Below, one piece after another: positions 8,358 through 16,411 of a DNA stretch of 64,000 nt. The DNA is taken from contig NZ_FNOX01000012.1 of the NCBI RefSeq assembly GCF_900107155.1, forward strand, positions 1-64,000, given 5' to 3'. The notes under the pieces are model-generated. The model saw only the letters and a list, made by a program, of their open reading frames with translations. It was not told where the DNA came from and made no database searches. Position numbers and translations under genes: made by a program. The first letter of the stretch is position 1; the number at the start of each line of letters is the position of its first letter. The stretch is from Pseudomonas salomonii. GTDB lineage: Bacteria > Pseudomonadota > Gammaproteobacteria > Pseudomonadales > Pseudomonadaceae.

Positions 8358-8453
8358 AAATGTGGGAGCGGGCTTGCTCGCGAAGGCGGTGTATCAGTGG
8401 CAGATTTTTTGCCTGACACTGCGCTTTCGCGAGCAAGCCCGCTCCCACATTTT
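8358..8453. repeat. REP doublet (GTGGGAGCGGGCTTGCTCGCG family)
   Basis: TGTGGGAGCGGGCTTGCTCG near the left end is mirrored by CGAGCAAGCCCGCTCCCACA at the right, around a 48-nt centre. The same element recurs at 17792-17885. It separates the convergent prmB and tail-anchored protein genes and probably works as a transcription stop. Confidence 0.88.
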
Positions 8454-8470
8454 TGTTGCATTCCTATCGG

Positions 8471-9277
8471 CTAGCGGTGTGTGGCTATCCAGATCAACAA
8501 CCCCGCCTGAAACACCGTAAACGCCACCAGGCACGTAATGGTAAAGCGCAACCCACTGTCCTCGCGCTTGAACTTGGTGACCTTTTCCTCTTCCTTGCGC
8601 AGCTTCACTTCCTGCTCGGCCAGGTTGTGCTCGGCCTGCTGCAGCATCTGCGCCGCCTCGAGGATTTCTACGTACTGCACCTTCTCGGTGTTCCAGCTGT
8701 CCAGCACTTCGCTGACTTTGCCGGGTTGCACGTTGCCTTTGAGGTGCTGCACATCGGCGTAGGCCACATCAAACCCCTGGATGCGCAGGAAATGATCGCG
8801 GCGCAGGCGCGTGGCTTCGTTGAGTGCATCCTTGTTGGCGAGGTTCACGCCGTCAACGCGGTAATGTGACCACTTCTTTTTTGCCCACGCGGCGCCCTGT
8901 GCGACCAGAAAGCGTCCCAGGCCCCGGTTGGCCGGTTCGATTTCCAGGCTGTTGCCCGGGCCGAAGTGCACACGGTGCGTTTCGTGGTCGACCCAGATAT
9001 CCAGGTGGTTCTGCTCGCGGCGCACACGCTGGCCCGGCAGCTGGATCACCATGCGCAACAGGCTGTGCTTCTTGTCATGGCGCTCGGTATAGCCGAACTG
9101 CACAAACCGTAGCGGCCGCGCGCCGGTGGCGCGATCGGTGGCCAGGGGCGCAAGGCGCAGCATCTTGAAGTGTTCGGCCTGGACGTCCGCCCACGGCAGT
9201 GCTGCGGCCTCGACAGCCTCGGTTTTTTCAGCCGGGTTGTCGGCAGTAGAGTCGGGTGTTGCTTCGGTGGTAGTCAT
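8471..9277 (-). CDS. Tail-anchored protein with coiled coil, function unknown
   Basis: 268 residues. The first 30 are low-complexity acidic/Ala (TTTEATPDSTADNPAEKTEA). A globular region follows (about 35-185) with RPLRFVQFGYTERHDKKHSL and DIWVDHETHRVHFGPGNS. Residues about 205-245 form a likely coiled coil (EAAQMLQQAEHNLAEQEVKL), and a single hydrophobic helix ends the chain (FTITCLVAFTVFQAGLLIWI), so the protein is probably anchored by its C-terminus with the bulk in the cytoplasm. I do not recognise the family. It is the second minus-strand gene after an alpha/beta hydrolase. Confidence 0.7.
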   Translation of the reverse strand: MTTTEATPDSTADNPAEKTEAVEAAALPWADVQAEHFKMLRLAPLATDRATGARPLRFVQFGYTERHDKKHSLLRMVIQLPGQRVRREQNHLDIWVDHETHRVHFGPGNSLEIEPANRGLGRFLVAQGAAWAKKKWSHYRVDGVNLANKDALNEATRLRRDHFLRIQGFDVAYADVQHLKGNVQPGKVSEVLDSWNTEKVQYVEILEAAQMLQQAEHNLAEQEVKLRKEEEKVTKFKREDSGLRFTITCLVAFTVFQAGLLIWIATHR

Positions 9278-9303
9278 GCGGCGCGATCCTGTCCAAGCCC
9301 TGC

Positions 9304-9331
9304 GAGTCGACAGTCTTTTTACTGTCGACTC
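9304..9331. repeat. Perfect 11-bp inverted repeat with 6-nt loop
   Basis: GAGTCGACAGT (9304-9314) and its exact complement (9321-9331) enclose CTTTTT on the plus strand. It lies in the 99-bp gap between the hydrolase and the tail-anchored protein gene, both on the minus strand. There is no U-run after the stem in that direction, so it may be an RNA stability hairpin or operator rather than a terminator. Confidence 0.6.
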
Positions 9332-9376
9332 TGGGCTTATCGGCCGTTTTATTCAGGACTGGAGGCAAATAGTCGC

Positions 9377-10339
9377 TTAACGGGGTTGAAGTCCGTCGAT
9401 AAAGCGCACGATACGTTGGCCCAGTTCGGCGGCGAGGGGCAGTTTCGGGTCGTTGTACGACTCCAGCTGTTCCTTCACACCCTTGGGCACGATGCGCATC
9501 ACGTGGTTCATGCCTTGAATCACGCTCAGCTGTGCGTCCGGCTTGGCCGCTTGCAACTGCTGGGCATCCGCCACACCCACCTGGATATCGTTGGTGCCCT
9601 GGAGGATCAACGCCGGCATCGTCAGTTTGGCGAAAGCGGCCGATGGGTCGGCGCGAAACAGGCTGATCAGGTAAGGCTGCACGCTGGGGCGGAAGATCCC
9701 TTCGAGCGGGCGCGGCACGTCGGCGTCCACCCGGCCGGCCTTGAGGTGGTCGAGGATTTCATTACTGCGCAGCAACAGGGCCGGCGGCAGGTGGTTAGCC
9801 AGTTGCTGGCGGATCACCTGGTCCACTGGCCGGGCACTGCCGGACAGCGAAATAACCCCGGCCGGGTCGAGTTGCGGCGCGGCCAGGGCGGCCACCAGCG
9901 CACCTTCGCTATGGCCCAGCACGATCAACTGGCCCATGCGGCTGTCGGCCTTGAGCAGCTTGCCCCAGGCCACGGCATCGGCCACATAGGCATCCAGGCT
10001 GAGGTTGCGTTCGTCGGGTGTGGCGGCCAGGCTCGCGGCCACGCCGCGTTTGTCGTAGCGCACACTGGCGATGTTGTTGCGCGCCAGCACCCAGGCCAGG
10101 CGCTTGAGGCTGTCGTTACGCGCGCCATCGGCGCTGTTGCCGTTGCGATCGGTAGGGCCGGAGCCGGCGATGATCAGCACCACGGGCACGGGTTTGTCGG
10201 ATTTGGGCAGCAGCAGCGAACCAAACAACTCGCCGCTGCCGGTGTCCAGGCTGATCGGCCGTTGCAGCACAACAGGGGAGGCGGCGAAGCCAAGGCTGGA
10301 AAACAGGGTAAGGGTCAAAAGCAAAACTCGCAGCATCAT
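9377..10339 (-). CDS. Secreted alpha/beta hydrolase
   Basis: 320 residues. A signal peptide is plain (MMLRVLLLTLTLFSSLGFAA, cleavage after SLGFAA), so the enzyme is periplasmic. The hydrolase core shows the oxyanion region VVLIIAGSGPTDRNGN, the nucleophile elbow VLGHSEGALVAAL, a late acid in LILQGTNDIQV and a His in GMNHVMR. This is the usual Ser-Asp-His order of the serine aminopeptidase/esterase type. The substrate is unknown. It is divergent from aroC across 143 bp. Confidence 0.85.
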   Translation of the reverse strand: MMLRVLLLTLTLFSSLGFAASPVVLQRPISLDTGSGELFGSLLLPKSDKPVPVVLIIAGSGPTDRNGNSADGARNDSLKRLAWVLARNNIASVRYDKRGVAASLAATPDERNLSLDAYVADAVAWGKLLKADSRMGQLIVLGHSEGALVAALAAPQLDPAGVISLSGSARPVDQVIRQQLANHLPPALLLRSNEILDHLKAGRVDADVPRPLEGIFRPSVQPYLISLFRADPSAAFAKLTMPALILQGTNDIQVGVADAQQLQAAKPDAQLSVIQGMNHVMRIVPKGVKEQLESYNDPKLPLAAELGQRIVRFIDGLQPR

Positions 10340-10482
10340 CGCGCCATCATCAGGAAGGTGCCGGTTGGACCAACGTCTACCGGTAAGGTTTCGAGGATGA
10401 ACTAGTCGGTTAGCCTGCGTATACTGGCCGCCTTAAGTTATTACGGTTGAGTTGATTCAACTGATTTCACGGAGCGCCCTGC

Positions 10483-11574
10483 ATGTCCGGCAATACCTTC
10501 GGCAAGCTGTTCACTGTCACCACCGCGGGCGAAAGCCATGGCCCGGCGTTGGTCGCCATTGTCGACGGCTGCCCGCCAGGCCTCGAGTTGTCTCTGGAAG
10601 ACCTGCAGCGTGACCTCGACCGCCGCAAGCCCGGCACCAGCCGCCACACCACCCAGCGCCAGGAACCCGACGAAGTCGAGATCCTTTCCGGCGTGTTTGA
10701 AGGCCGCACCACCGGCTGCGCCATCGGCCTGTTGATTCGCAACACTGACCAGAAGTCCAAGGACTATTCGGCGATCAAGGACCTGTTCCGCCCGGCCCAC
10801 GCCGACTACACCTACCACCACAAATACGGTGAGCGCGACTACCGTGGTGGTGGCCGCAGCTCGGCGCGCGAAACCGCCATGCGCGTGGCCGCCGGTGCCA
10901 TCGCCAAGAAATACCTGGCCACCCAGGGCATCGTGATCCGCGGCTACATGAGCCAGTTGGGCCCGATTGAAATCCCGTTCAAGACCTGGGACAGCGTCGA
11001 CGATAACGCCTTTTTCAGCCCAGACCCGGACAAGGTGCCGGAACTGGAAGCCTATATGGACCAGTTGCGCCGTGATCAGGACTCGGTGGGTGCCAGGATC
11101 ACCGTGGTCGCCGAAGGCGTCAAACCCGGCCTGGGCGAGCCGATCTTCGACCGCCTCGACGCCGAGCTGGCCCACGCGCTGATGAGCATCAATGCGGTCA
11201 AGGGCGTGGAAATCGGCGCCGGTTTTGCCTGCGTCGCCCAGCGCGGCACCGAGCATCGCGATGAGATGACCCCGCAAGGTTTCCTCAGCAACAACGCGGG
11301 CGGCATCCTCGGCGGTATTTCCTCCGGCCAGCCGATTGTTGCGCACCTGGCGCTCAAGGCCACGTCGAGCATCACCACGCCGGGCCGTTCGATCGATGTG
11401 CACGGCAACCCGGTGGACGTAATCACCAAGGGCCGCCACGACCCGTGCGTGGGCATCCGCGCCACACCGATTGCCGAGGCAATGATGGCCATCGTGTTGA
11501 TGGACCACCTGCTGCGCCACCGTGGGCAAAATGCCGATGTGCAGGTGAGTACGCCGGTGTTGGGCCAGCTGTGA
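10483..11574 (+). CDS. aroC: Chorismate synthase
   Basis: 363 residues, the usual length. It makes chorismate from 5-enolpyruvylshikimate 3-phosphate with reduced FMN. Signatures: NTFGKLFTVTTAGESHGPAL at the start, RPGHAD-type segment FRPAHADYTYHHKYGERDYR, GGGRSSARETA, and SNNAGGILGGISSGQPI. A -10-like TATACT lies at 10420-10425 and a small dyad (AGTTGA-T-TCAACT) at 10450-10462. It is followed 10 bp later by an MFS gene that is probably in the same transcript. Confidence 0.97.
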   Translation: MSGNTFGKLFTVTTAGESHGPALVAIVDGCPPGLELSLEDLQRDLDRRKPGTSRHTTQRQEPDEVEILSGVFEGRTTGCAIGLLIRNTDQKSKDYSAIKDLFRPAHADYTYHHKYGERDYRGGGRSSARETAMRVAAGAIAKKYLATQGIVIRGYMSQLGPIEIPFKTWDSVDDNAFFSPDPDKVPELEAYMDQLRRDQDSVGARITVVAEGVKPGLGEPIFDRLDAELAHALMSINAVKGVEIGAGFACVAQRGTEHRDEMTPQGFLSNNAGGILGGISSGQPIVAHLALKATSSITTPGRSIDVHGNPVDVITKGRHDPCVGIRATPIAEAMMAIVLMDHLLRHRGQNADVQVSTPVLGQL

Positions 11575-11584
11575 CGGGCTGACC

Positions 11585-12745
11585 GTGACAGCCCTCCCAT
11601 ACTGGCGCCTCTCCAGCTTCTACCTCTTCTACTTCGCCCTGCTCGGGGCGACGGCGCCGTTCCTGGCGCTGTACTTCGACCACCTGGGGTTCTCCAGCGC
11701 GCGTATCGGCGAGCTGGTGGCCATCCCCATGCTGATGCGCTGCGTGGCGCCCAACCTGTGGGGCTGGCTCGGCGACTACACTGGCCGGCGCCTGGCCATC
11801 GTGCGCTTTGGCGCGGTGTGCACCCTGGCGAGTTTCTCGCTGATCTTCTTCAGCAAAACCTACGCCTGGCTGGCCCTGGTGATGGCGTTGCATGCGTTCT
11901 TCTGGCACGCGGTGTTGCCGCAGTTTGAAGTGATCACGCTTGCGCACCTGCAAAAGCAGACCGCACGTTACAGCCAGATCCGCCTGTGGGGCTCCATCGG
12001 TTTTATCCTCACCGTGGTGATCATGGGCCGCCTGTTCGACGGGCTGAGCCTGGACATTTACCCGGTGGTGGTCGTGGTGATCATGGCCGGTATTATTGGT
12101 GCCAGCCTGTGGGTGCCGAACGCGCAGCCCGCCGTGCAGGGCAACCGCCTGGCCGGGGACGGTTTTCTCAAGCAATTGCGCAGCCCCGGCGTACTGGCGT
12201 TTTATGCGTGCGTGGCCTTGATGCAAATGAGCCATGGCCCGTATTACACCTTCCTGACCCTGCACCTCGAACATTTGGGTTATAGCCGTGGCGTGATCGG
12301 CATGCTGTGGGCGCTGGGCGTGGTCGCGGAGGTGCTGATGTTCCTGGCCATGAGCCGCATCCTCACGCGTTTTTCGGTGCGACGGGTGCTGCTGGCCAGT
12401 TTTGTGTTGGCGGCTATCCGCTGGTTGCTGCTGGGGTCATTCGCGGAAATCTTCTGGGTATTGCTGCTGGCGCAAGTGCTGCACGCCGCCACGTTCGCCA
12501 GCTTTCATGCGGCCGCCATCGCCTTTGTGCAACGCAGCTTCGGCGCCAGACAACAAGGCCAGGGCCAGGCGCTGTATGCCGCGCTGGCCGGCACCGGGGG
12601 CGCGTTGGGTGCTCTTTACGCCGGCTACAGCTGGAACCTGTTGGGCCCGACTCTGACCTTCAGCATCGCCAGCGTCGCCGCCCTGGCCGCCGCCATTATC
12701 ATTGGCCTTCGATTGCAAGAACCGACTACAGGAACCGAGCAATGA
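11585..12745 (+). CDS. MFS transporter, LacY/HcaT-like (MFS_1-like) type
   Basis: 386 residues starting with GTG, about 12 membrane helices. The N-terminus (WRLSSFYLFYFALLGATAPF, then GELVAIPMLMRCVAPNLWGW) is typical of the 3-phenylpropionate-permease-like MFS branch, and GDYTGRRL is the loop 2-3 MFS motif. Homologues follow aroC in other Pseudomonas genomes. Its stop overlaps the start of the MtnD-like gene (ATGA), so the two are translationally coupled. The substrate is unknown; the link to aroC does not by itself indicate an aromatic one. Confidence 0.87.
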   Translation: MTALPYWRLSSFYLFYFALLGATAPFLALYFDHLGFSSARIGELVAIPMLMRCVAPNLWGWLGDYTGRRLAIVRFGAVCTLASFSLIFFSKTYAWLALVMALHAFFWHAVLPQFEVITLAHLQKQTARYSQIRLWGSIGFILTVVIMGRLFDGLSLDIYPVVVVVIMAGIIGASLWVPNAQPAVQGNRLAGDGFLKQLRSPGVLAFYACVALMQMSHGPYYTFLTLHLEHLGYSRGVIGMLWALGVVAEVLMFLAMSRILTRFSVRRVLLASFVLAAIRWLLLGSFAEIFWVLLLAQVLHAATFASFHAAAIAFVQRSFGARQQGQGQALYAALAGTGGALGALYAGYSWNLLGPTLTFSIASVAALAAAIIIGLRLQEPTTGTEQ

Positions 12746-13272
12746 GTTATGTCGCTGTTTACGCTGCTGCCACACCGGAGACCCCGAACAAGGTCCTGAC
12801 CCATTTCGACGATATCGTCTCGACGCTGGCTGACCACGGTGTGCGCTTTGCGCGCTGGCAGCCGGCGCCGATAGAGAAGGGCGCCAGCGACGCAGACATC
12901 ATCGCCGCGTACCAACCGCAGATCGATGCCCTTGGCTACGCCGCTGTGCAAGTGCTCAGGGCGGCGGGTGACCCTCTAGAGAATGCTGCACTGCGCGCAC
13001 AGTTCCTCGATGAGCGCCGCTACAGCGAAGACGAAGTGCGTTTCTTCGTCGCAGGCCAGGGCCTGTTTAACGTGCACGTGGGCGACTATGTGTATGCCGT
13101 GCGCTGTGAGAAAAATGACCTGCTGGTGATTCCGGCCGGCATGCCGCATTGGTTCGACATGGGCGAGAACCCGCACTTTGTCACCTTGCGTTTGTTCAAC
13201 ACAGCTAAAGGCTGTGAGCCTCAACTTACCGGCGATGCTATTGCCGATGGTTTCCCGGGCTTGGACGACTAA
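12742..13272 (+). CDS. Acireductone dioxygenase (MtnD) homologue lacking two metal-ligand histidines
   Basis: 176 residues. It aligns along its length with acireductone dioxygenases of the methionine salvage pathway: the N-terminal PNKVLTHFDDIVSTL, then EDEVRFFVAGQGLFNVHVGD, YAVRCEKNDLLVIPAGM and HWFDMGENPHFV. The family binds Fe or Ni through two histidines in an HxHGEDE motif, the Glu after them, and a later His. Here the first motif reads ERRYSEDE, so the histidines are Arg92 and Tyr94; Glu98 and His136 are kept. Normal dioxygenase chemistry therefore looks unlikely. mtnB and mtnC, which flank mtnD in P. aeruginosa, are absent. It overlaps the MFS gene and is intact, with no frameshift. 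Confidence 0.8.
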   Translation: MSYVAVYAAATPETPNKVLTHFDDIVSTLADHGVRFARWQPAPIEKGASDADIIAAYQPQIDALGYAAVQVLRAAGDPLENAALRAQFLDERRYSEDEVRFFVAGQGLFNVHVGDYVYAVRCEKNDLLVIPAGMPHWFDMGENPHFVTLRLFNTAKGCEPQLTGDAIADGFPGLDD

Positions 13273-13341
13273 GCACAGATATCTAAATGTTCAACCCAGG
13301 CAAGTTGGAATTTGTTGTGGGAATAAGCCTGATTATCTGTA

Positions 13342-13366
13342 GGGCGTAGCTGTTTCTGCTGCGCCC
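13342..13366 (+). terminator. Hairpin after the aroC-MFS-mtnD-like operon
   Basis: GGGCGTAGC (13342-13350) pairs with GCTGCGCCC (13358-13366), one G-U pair, 7-nt loop. The following bases (TGTGCTTTCA) are only weakly U-rich. It lies 70 bp after the operon's last stop. Confidence 0.4.
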
Positions 13367-13480
13367 TGTGCTTTCAATCCATTCGTTATGTAACTCTCTG
13401 CGGACTCGATGTTTATATCACCTGTCAATAGCAGGAATCCGAAAGGTGATAGGGCATCCACTACATAAGGAGAGAGCACA

Positions 13481-13750
13481 ATGAGTGGCCCAGAACAGTC
13501 GTGTCGCACGCCGGTGGACGCGCCGATGACCGTTAGAAGACGTCTGAGCCTGGGCGGCAAGCCCCTCACCCCGACCGAGCTGGAAATTTTGCGCTGGGCC
13601 TCGGAAGGCAAGACCGTCTGGGAGATCAGTCAGATTCGGGCGACCTCTGAAGCCACGGTGAAATTCCATCTGCGCAATATCTACGGCAAGCTGGAAGTCA
13701 CCAACCGCGTACAGGCGATGAATGAGGCCAGCCGACAAGGCTTGTGCTGA
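13481..13750 (+). CDS. Single-domain LuxR-type (GerE) HTH regulator
   Basis: 89 residues. Apart from about 28 N-terminal residues, the protein is just a LuxR-type DNA-binding domain: LTPTELEILRWASEGKTVWE, then ATVKFHLRNIYGKLEVTNRV. The residues conserved in GerE domains (TxxE, WxxEGK, SExTVKxHxxNIxxKLxVxNR) are present. There is no receiver or autoinducer-binding domain, so it may bind DNA constitutively or need a partner, like other orphan LuxR-HTH proteins near homoserine-lactone systems. A strong AAGGAGAG site precedes the ATG, and a strong terminator follows it. Its targets are unknown. Confidence 0.85.
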   Translation: MSGPEQSCRTPVDAPMTVRRRLSLGGKPLTPTELEILRWASEGKTVWEISQIRATSEATVKFHLRNIYGKLEVTNRVQAMNEASRQGLC

Positions 13751-13758
13751 AGCCACAC

Positions 13759-13799
13759 AAAAAAGGGCCGCGACGCCTGTCAGCGTCGCGGCCCTTTTT
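13759..13799. terminator. Bidirectional intrinsic terminator
   Basis: A GC-rich stem, GGGCCGCGACGC with its full complement, a 6-nt loop and an A-tract on one side with a T-tract on the other. It serves the LuxR-HTH gene on the plus strand and the convergent DUF3509-like gene on the minus strand, whose stop is 14 bp away. Confidence 0.93.
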
Positions 13800-13812
13800 G
13801 GTTATCTTCTGC

Positions 13813-14091
13813 TTATGCCGAATGGTAGGTCGGCAGGGCAAAGCGGTTCTGGCTTTGCAGCATCGAAATCTGTGGCAGTTCACTGGCTTGTTCGGCCAGG
13901 TCGCGGCGGATCGCGCTGATCACCCAGGTCAGTTGGTCAGCGGTGTGCAGCTGTTGATACGAGATCGAACGCTTGACCTGTTTGCCTTCGCTGTTGCGCA
14001 GGGTCAGCAGGATACCGCCGTCGGGACGTGGCTGAGTGGTGACGTCGTATTGGGAGAATACTGAAGCGAATTTATCTTGGATCAGGCTCAT
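13813..14091 (-). CDS. DUF3509-like small protein (Pseudomonas family)
   Basis: 92 residues. The sequence MSLIQDKFASVFSQYDVTTQ, then PDGGILLTLRNSEGKQVKRS and ISYQQLHTADQL, matches my memory of the DUF3509 family, short cytosolic proteins largely confined to Pseudomonas, often present in several copies, with no known function. I start at ATG 14091-14089; the frame extends 32 codons further but that stretch has no family character. The upstream DNA is A+T-rich and likely holds its promoter. Confidence 0.7.
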   Translation of the reverse strand: MSLIQDKFASVFSQYDVTTQPRPDGGILLTLRNSEGKQVKRSISYQQLHTADQLTWVISAIRRDLAEQASELPQISMLQSQNRFALPTYHSA

Positions 14092-14484
14092 GTCTATCAG
14101 CTCCGTTGGCTCAAGTTGGCAAGCATGGAGAGATAGGTGCAGTGATTGTGCCAGTATTGGATATCTTAAAAAATCGTTATAAATCAAGCATTTAAAAACT
14201 TAACAGATTTTCGGTTTCGTGCAATTTGCATGAATGGCCATCGTGCATCCTGCATTTTGCGTTATTCGCGCCAGCTGTTTCAGGTCAGCCTCCAGGATAA
14301 AGACCGCCTCGCCCTGGCAAAATTCCTTTTCGGTGGAGGCCGGCTCGGGATACAAAACTTTTCAAATCCGGCATGTACAGTCAAAGAATGGCAGGCGTAT
14401 TTTCCTGCAAGGCATTCGGCATCTGCCTACAGGGCTGCCGCTGTCCCTGGATCATACGAAGAATAAGAAAAAGGACGTTGCGCC
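14092..14484. other. Gene-free stretch with promoters for the two flanking genes
   Basis: 393 bp. The left 130 bp are markedly A+T-rich (for example TCTTAAAAAATCGTTATAAA near 14165) and suit promoter sites for the divergent DUF3509-like and acyl-CoA synthetase genes. A short open frame at 14230-14466 on the plus strand has no credible ribosome site or recognisable protein character and I do not call it a gene. Confidence 0.5.
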
Positions 14485-16311
14485 ATGAGCCATCAACAAG
14501 ACGACATGATCACGTGGGGCAAGCTCTTGCGTAAGGTGCCTGCGATTGTTCGCGCCCTGCCACGCGTGGTGCGCGGCATGCGCGCCGCGAATGTCACCGA
14601 CTCCGCGCAGCCCTGCGGCCTCGGTTGGCACTTTGAACAGGCTGCGTTGCGCAACCCCGACGGCGCGGCGTTGTTGTACGGCGACAGCGTGCTCAGCTAC
14701 CGCGAAGCCAACCAGCGCGCCAATCGTATCGCGCATTACCTGCACGCGCAGGGCATCGGCAAGGGTGATGTTGTTGCGCTGTTTATTGAAAATCGCCCGG
14801 AGTTGCTCCTCAGCGTGCTGGCCGTGGCCAAGCTGGGCGGCATCTGCGCCATGCTCAACACCGCGCAAACCCAGGCGGCGCTGGTGCACAGCCTGAACCT
14901 GGTTAACCCGGTGGCGATCGTGGCAGGCGCGGAATTGCTCGACGCCTATGCGGCGGTGCGCGATCACGTGTCGATCGCGGCCGAACGCAGCTGGTGTGTG
15001 GCGGATCAATCCTCAACCGTGATGCCGCAAGGCTACACCGACCTGCTGGCCGCCAGCGCCGACAGCCCGCTGGACAACCCTGCCAGCAGCGGGCGCATCT
15101 TCTTCAACGACCCGTGCTTCTATATCTACACCTCCGGCACCACCGGCTTGCCCAAGGCCGGCATCATGAAACATGGGCGCTGGACCAAGACGGCGGTGAG
15201 TTTCGGCAGCATCGCCCTGGACATGGGGCCGCAAGACGTCCTGTATTGCACCTTGCCGCTGTACCATGCCACTGGCCTGTGTGTGTGCTGGGGTTCGGCG
15301 ATTATCGGCGCGTCGGGCTTCGCCATCCGGCGTAAATTCAGCGCCAGCCAGTTCTGGGACGATGCGCGCAGATTCAACGCAACCACCCTGGGGTATGTCG
15401 GCGAACTGTGCCGCTACCTGCTGGATCAGCCGGCCAGTGCGCAGGATCGCGACAATAAAGTCACCAAGATGGTCGGCAATGGCCTGCGCCCCGGTGTCTG
15501 GGCGCAGTTCAAGCAGCGTTATGGCGTGGAGCACATCTGCGAGCTGTATGCGGCCAGCGACGGCAACATCGGGTTTACCAATGTGCTGAATTTCGACAAC
15601 ACCATCGGTTTTTGCCTGCAGCATTGGGCGCTGGTGGAGTACGCCCACGAAACCGGCGAGCCGTTGCGGGGCAGCAATGGTTTTCTGCGCAAGGTGCAAA
15701 CCGGCGGGCAGGGCTTGCTGCTGGCCAGGATCGATGAAAAGTCGCCGTTCGATGGCTACACCGACCCGGAAAAGAACCGCAAGGTGGTGCTTACGGACGT
15801 GTTCGAGAAGGGCGACCGCTACTTCAATACCGGCGACTTGTTGCGCAGTATCGGCTTTGGCCATGCGCAATTTGTCGACCGGCTGGGCGATACCTACCGT
15901 TGGAAGGGCGAAAACGTCTCCACCACCGAAGTGGAAAACGTGCTGTTGCAGCACCCGCAGATCGCCGAAGTGGTGGCCTATGGCGTCGAGATCGAAAACA
16001 CCAATGGCCGCGCCGGCATGGTTGCCATCACGCCAAGCGAATCTCTGGCGGCCCTGGACATGCGCGAGCTGTTGCAGTTTGCCCACGGCCAGTTGCCGCA
16101 CTATGCGGTGCCGTTGTTTTTGCGCATCAAGGTGAAGATGGAAACCACTGGCACCTTCAAATACCAGAAGGTCAAGCTCAAGGAGGAAGCCTTCGACCCG
16201 GACAAGGCCGGTAACGACCCGGTGTACGCGTGGCTGCCGGGCTCCGACAGTTATGTACCGGTCACCGGGCAATTGCTGGCGCAGATCCAGGGCGGGCAGT
16301 TCCGTTATTGA
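14485..16311 (+). CDS. FATP-like long-chain acyl-CoA synthetase
   Basis: 608 residues, ATP-dependent activation of fatty acids to acyl-CoA. The adenylate-forming signatures are complete: YIYTSGTTGLPKAGIMKH (P-loop), ELYAASDGNIGF, YFNTGDLLR, DRLGDTYRWKGENVSTTEVE and the C-terminal lysine region TGTFKYQKVKLKEE. The long N-terminal helix region and the DRLGDTYRWKGENV wording place it in the FATP/very-long-chain branch rather than with classic FadD. It appears to be a single-gene unit upstream of an ankyrin gene 100 bp away. The specific fatty acid is not predictable. Confidence 0.88.
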   Translation: MSHQQDDMITWGKLLRKVPAIVRALPRVVRGMRAANVTDSAQPCGLGWHFEQAALRNPDGAALLYGDSVLSYREANQRANRIAHYLHAQGIGKGDVVALFIENRPELLLSVLAVAKLGGICAMLNTAQTQAALVHSLNLVNPVAIVAGAELLDAYAAVRDHVSIAAERSWCVADQSSTVMPQGYTDLLAASADSPLDNPASSGRIFFNDPCFYIYTSGTTGLPKAGIMKHGRWTKTAVSFGSIALDMGPQDVLYCTLPLYHATGLCVCWGSAIIGASGFAIRRKFSASQFWDDARRFNATTLGYVGELCRYLLDQPASAQDRDNKVTKMVGNGLRPGVWAQFKQRYGVEHICELYAASDGNIGFTNVLNFDNTIGFCLQHWALVEYAHETGEPLRGSNGFLRKVQTGGQGLLLARIDEKSPFDGYTDPEKNRKVVLTDVFEKGDRYFNTGDLLRSIGFGHAQFVDRLGDTYRWKGENVSTTEVENVLLQHPQIAEVVAYGVEIENTNGRAGMVAITPSESLAALDMRELLQFAHGQLPHYAVPLFLRIKVKMETTGTFKYQKVKLKEEAFDPDKAGNDPVYAWLPGSDSYVPVTGQLLAQIQGGQFRY

Positions 16312-16411
16312 TTCTGGCTATGAGTGCTTTTGACAAAAAAGCCATGACAGCGGGGAACTCCCTCGCGACACTGGGCGCCTTATACACATTCCCAGACAAG
16401 GAGCGCCCTGC

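Noticed and set aside
14230..14466. Short open frame before the acyl-CoA synthetase gene
   Set aside because: No convincing ribosome site, no recognisable protein pattern; another frame in the same stretch is equally open.
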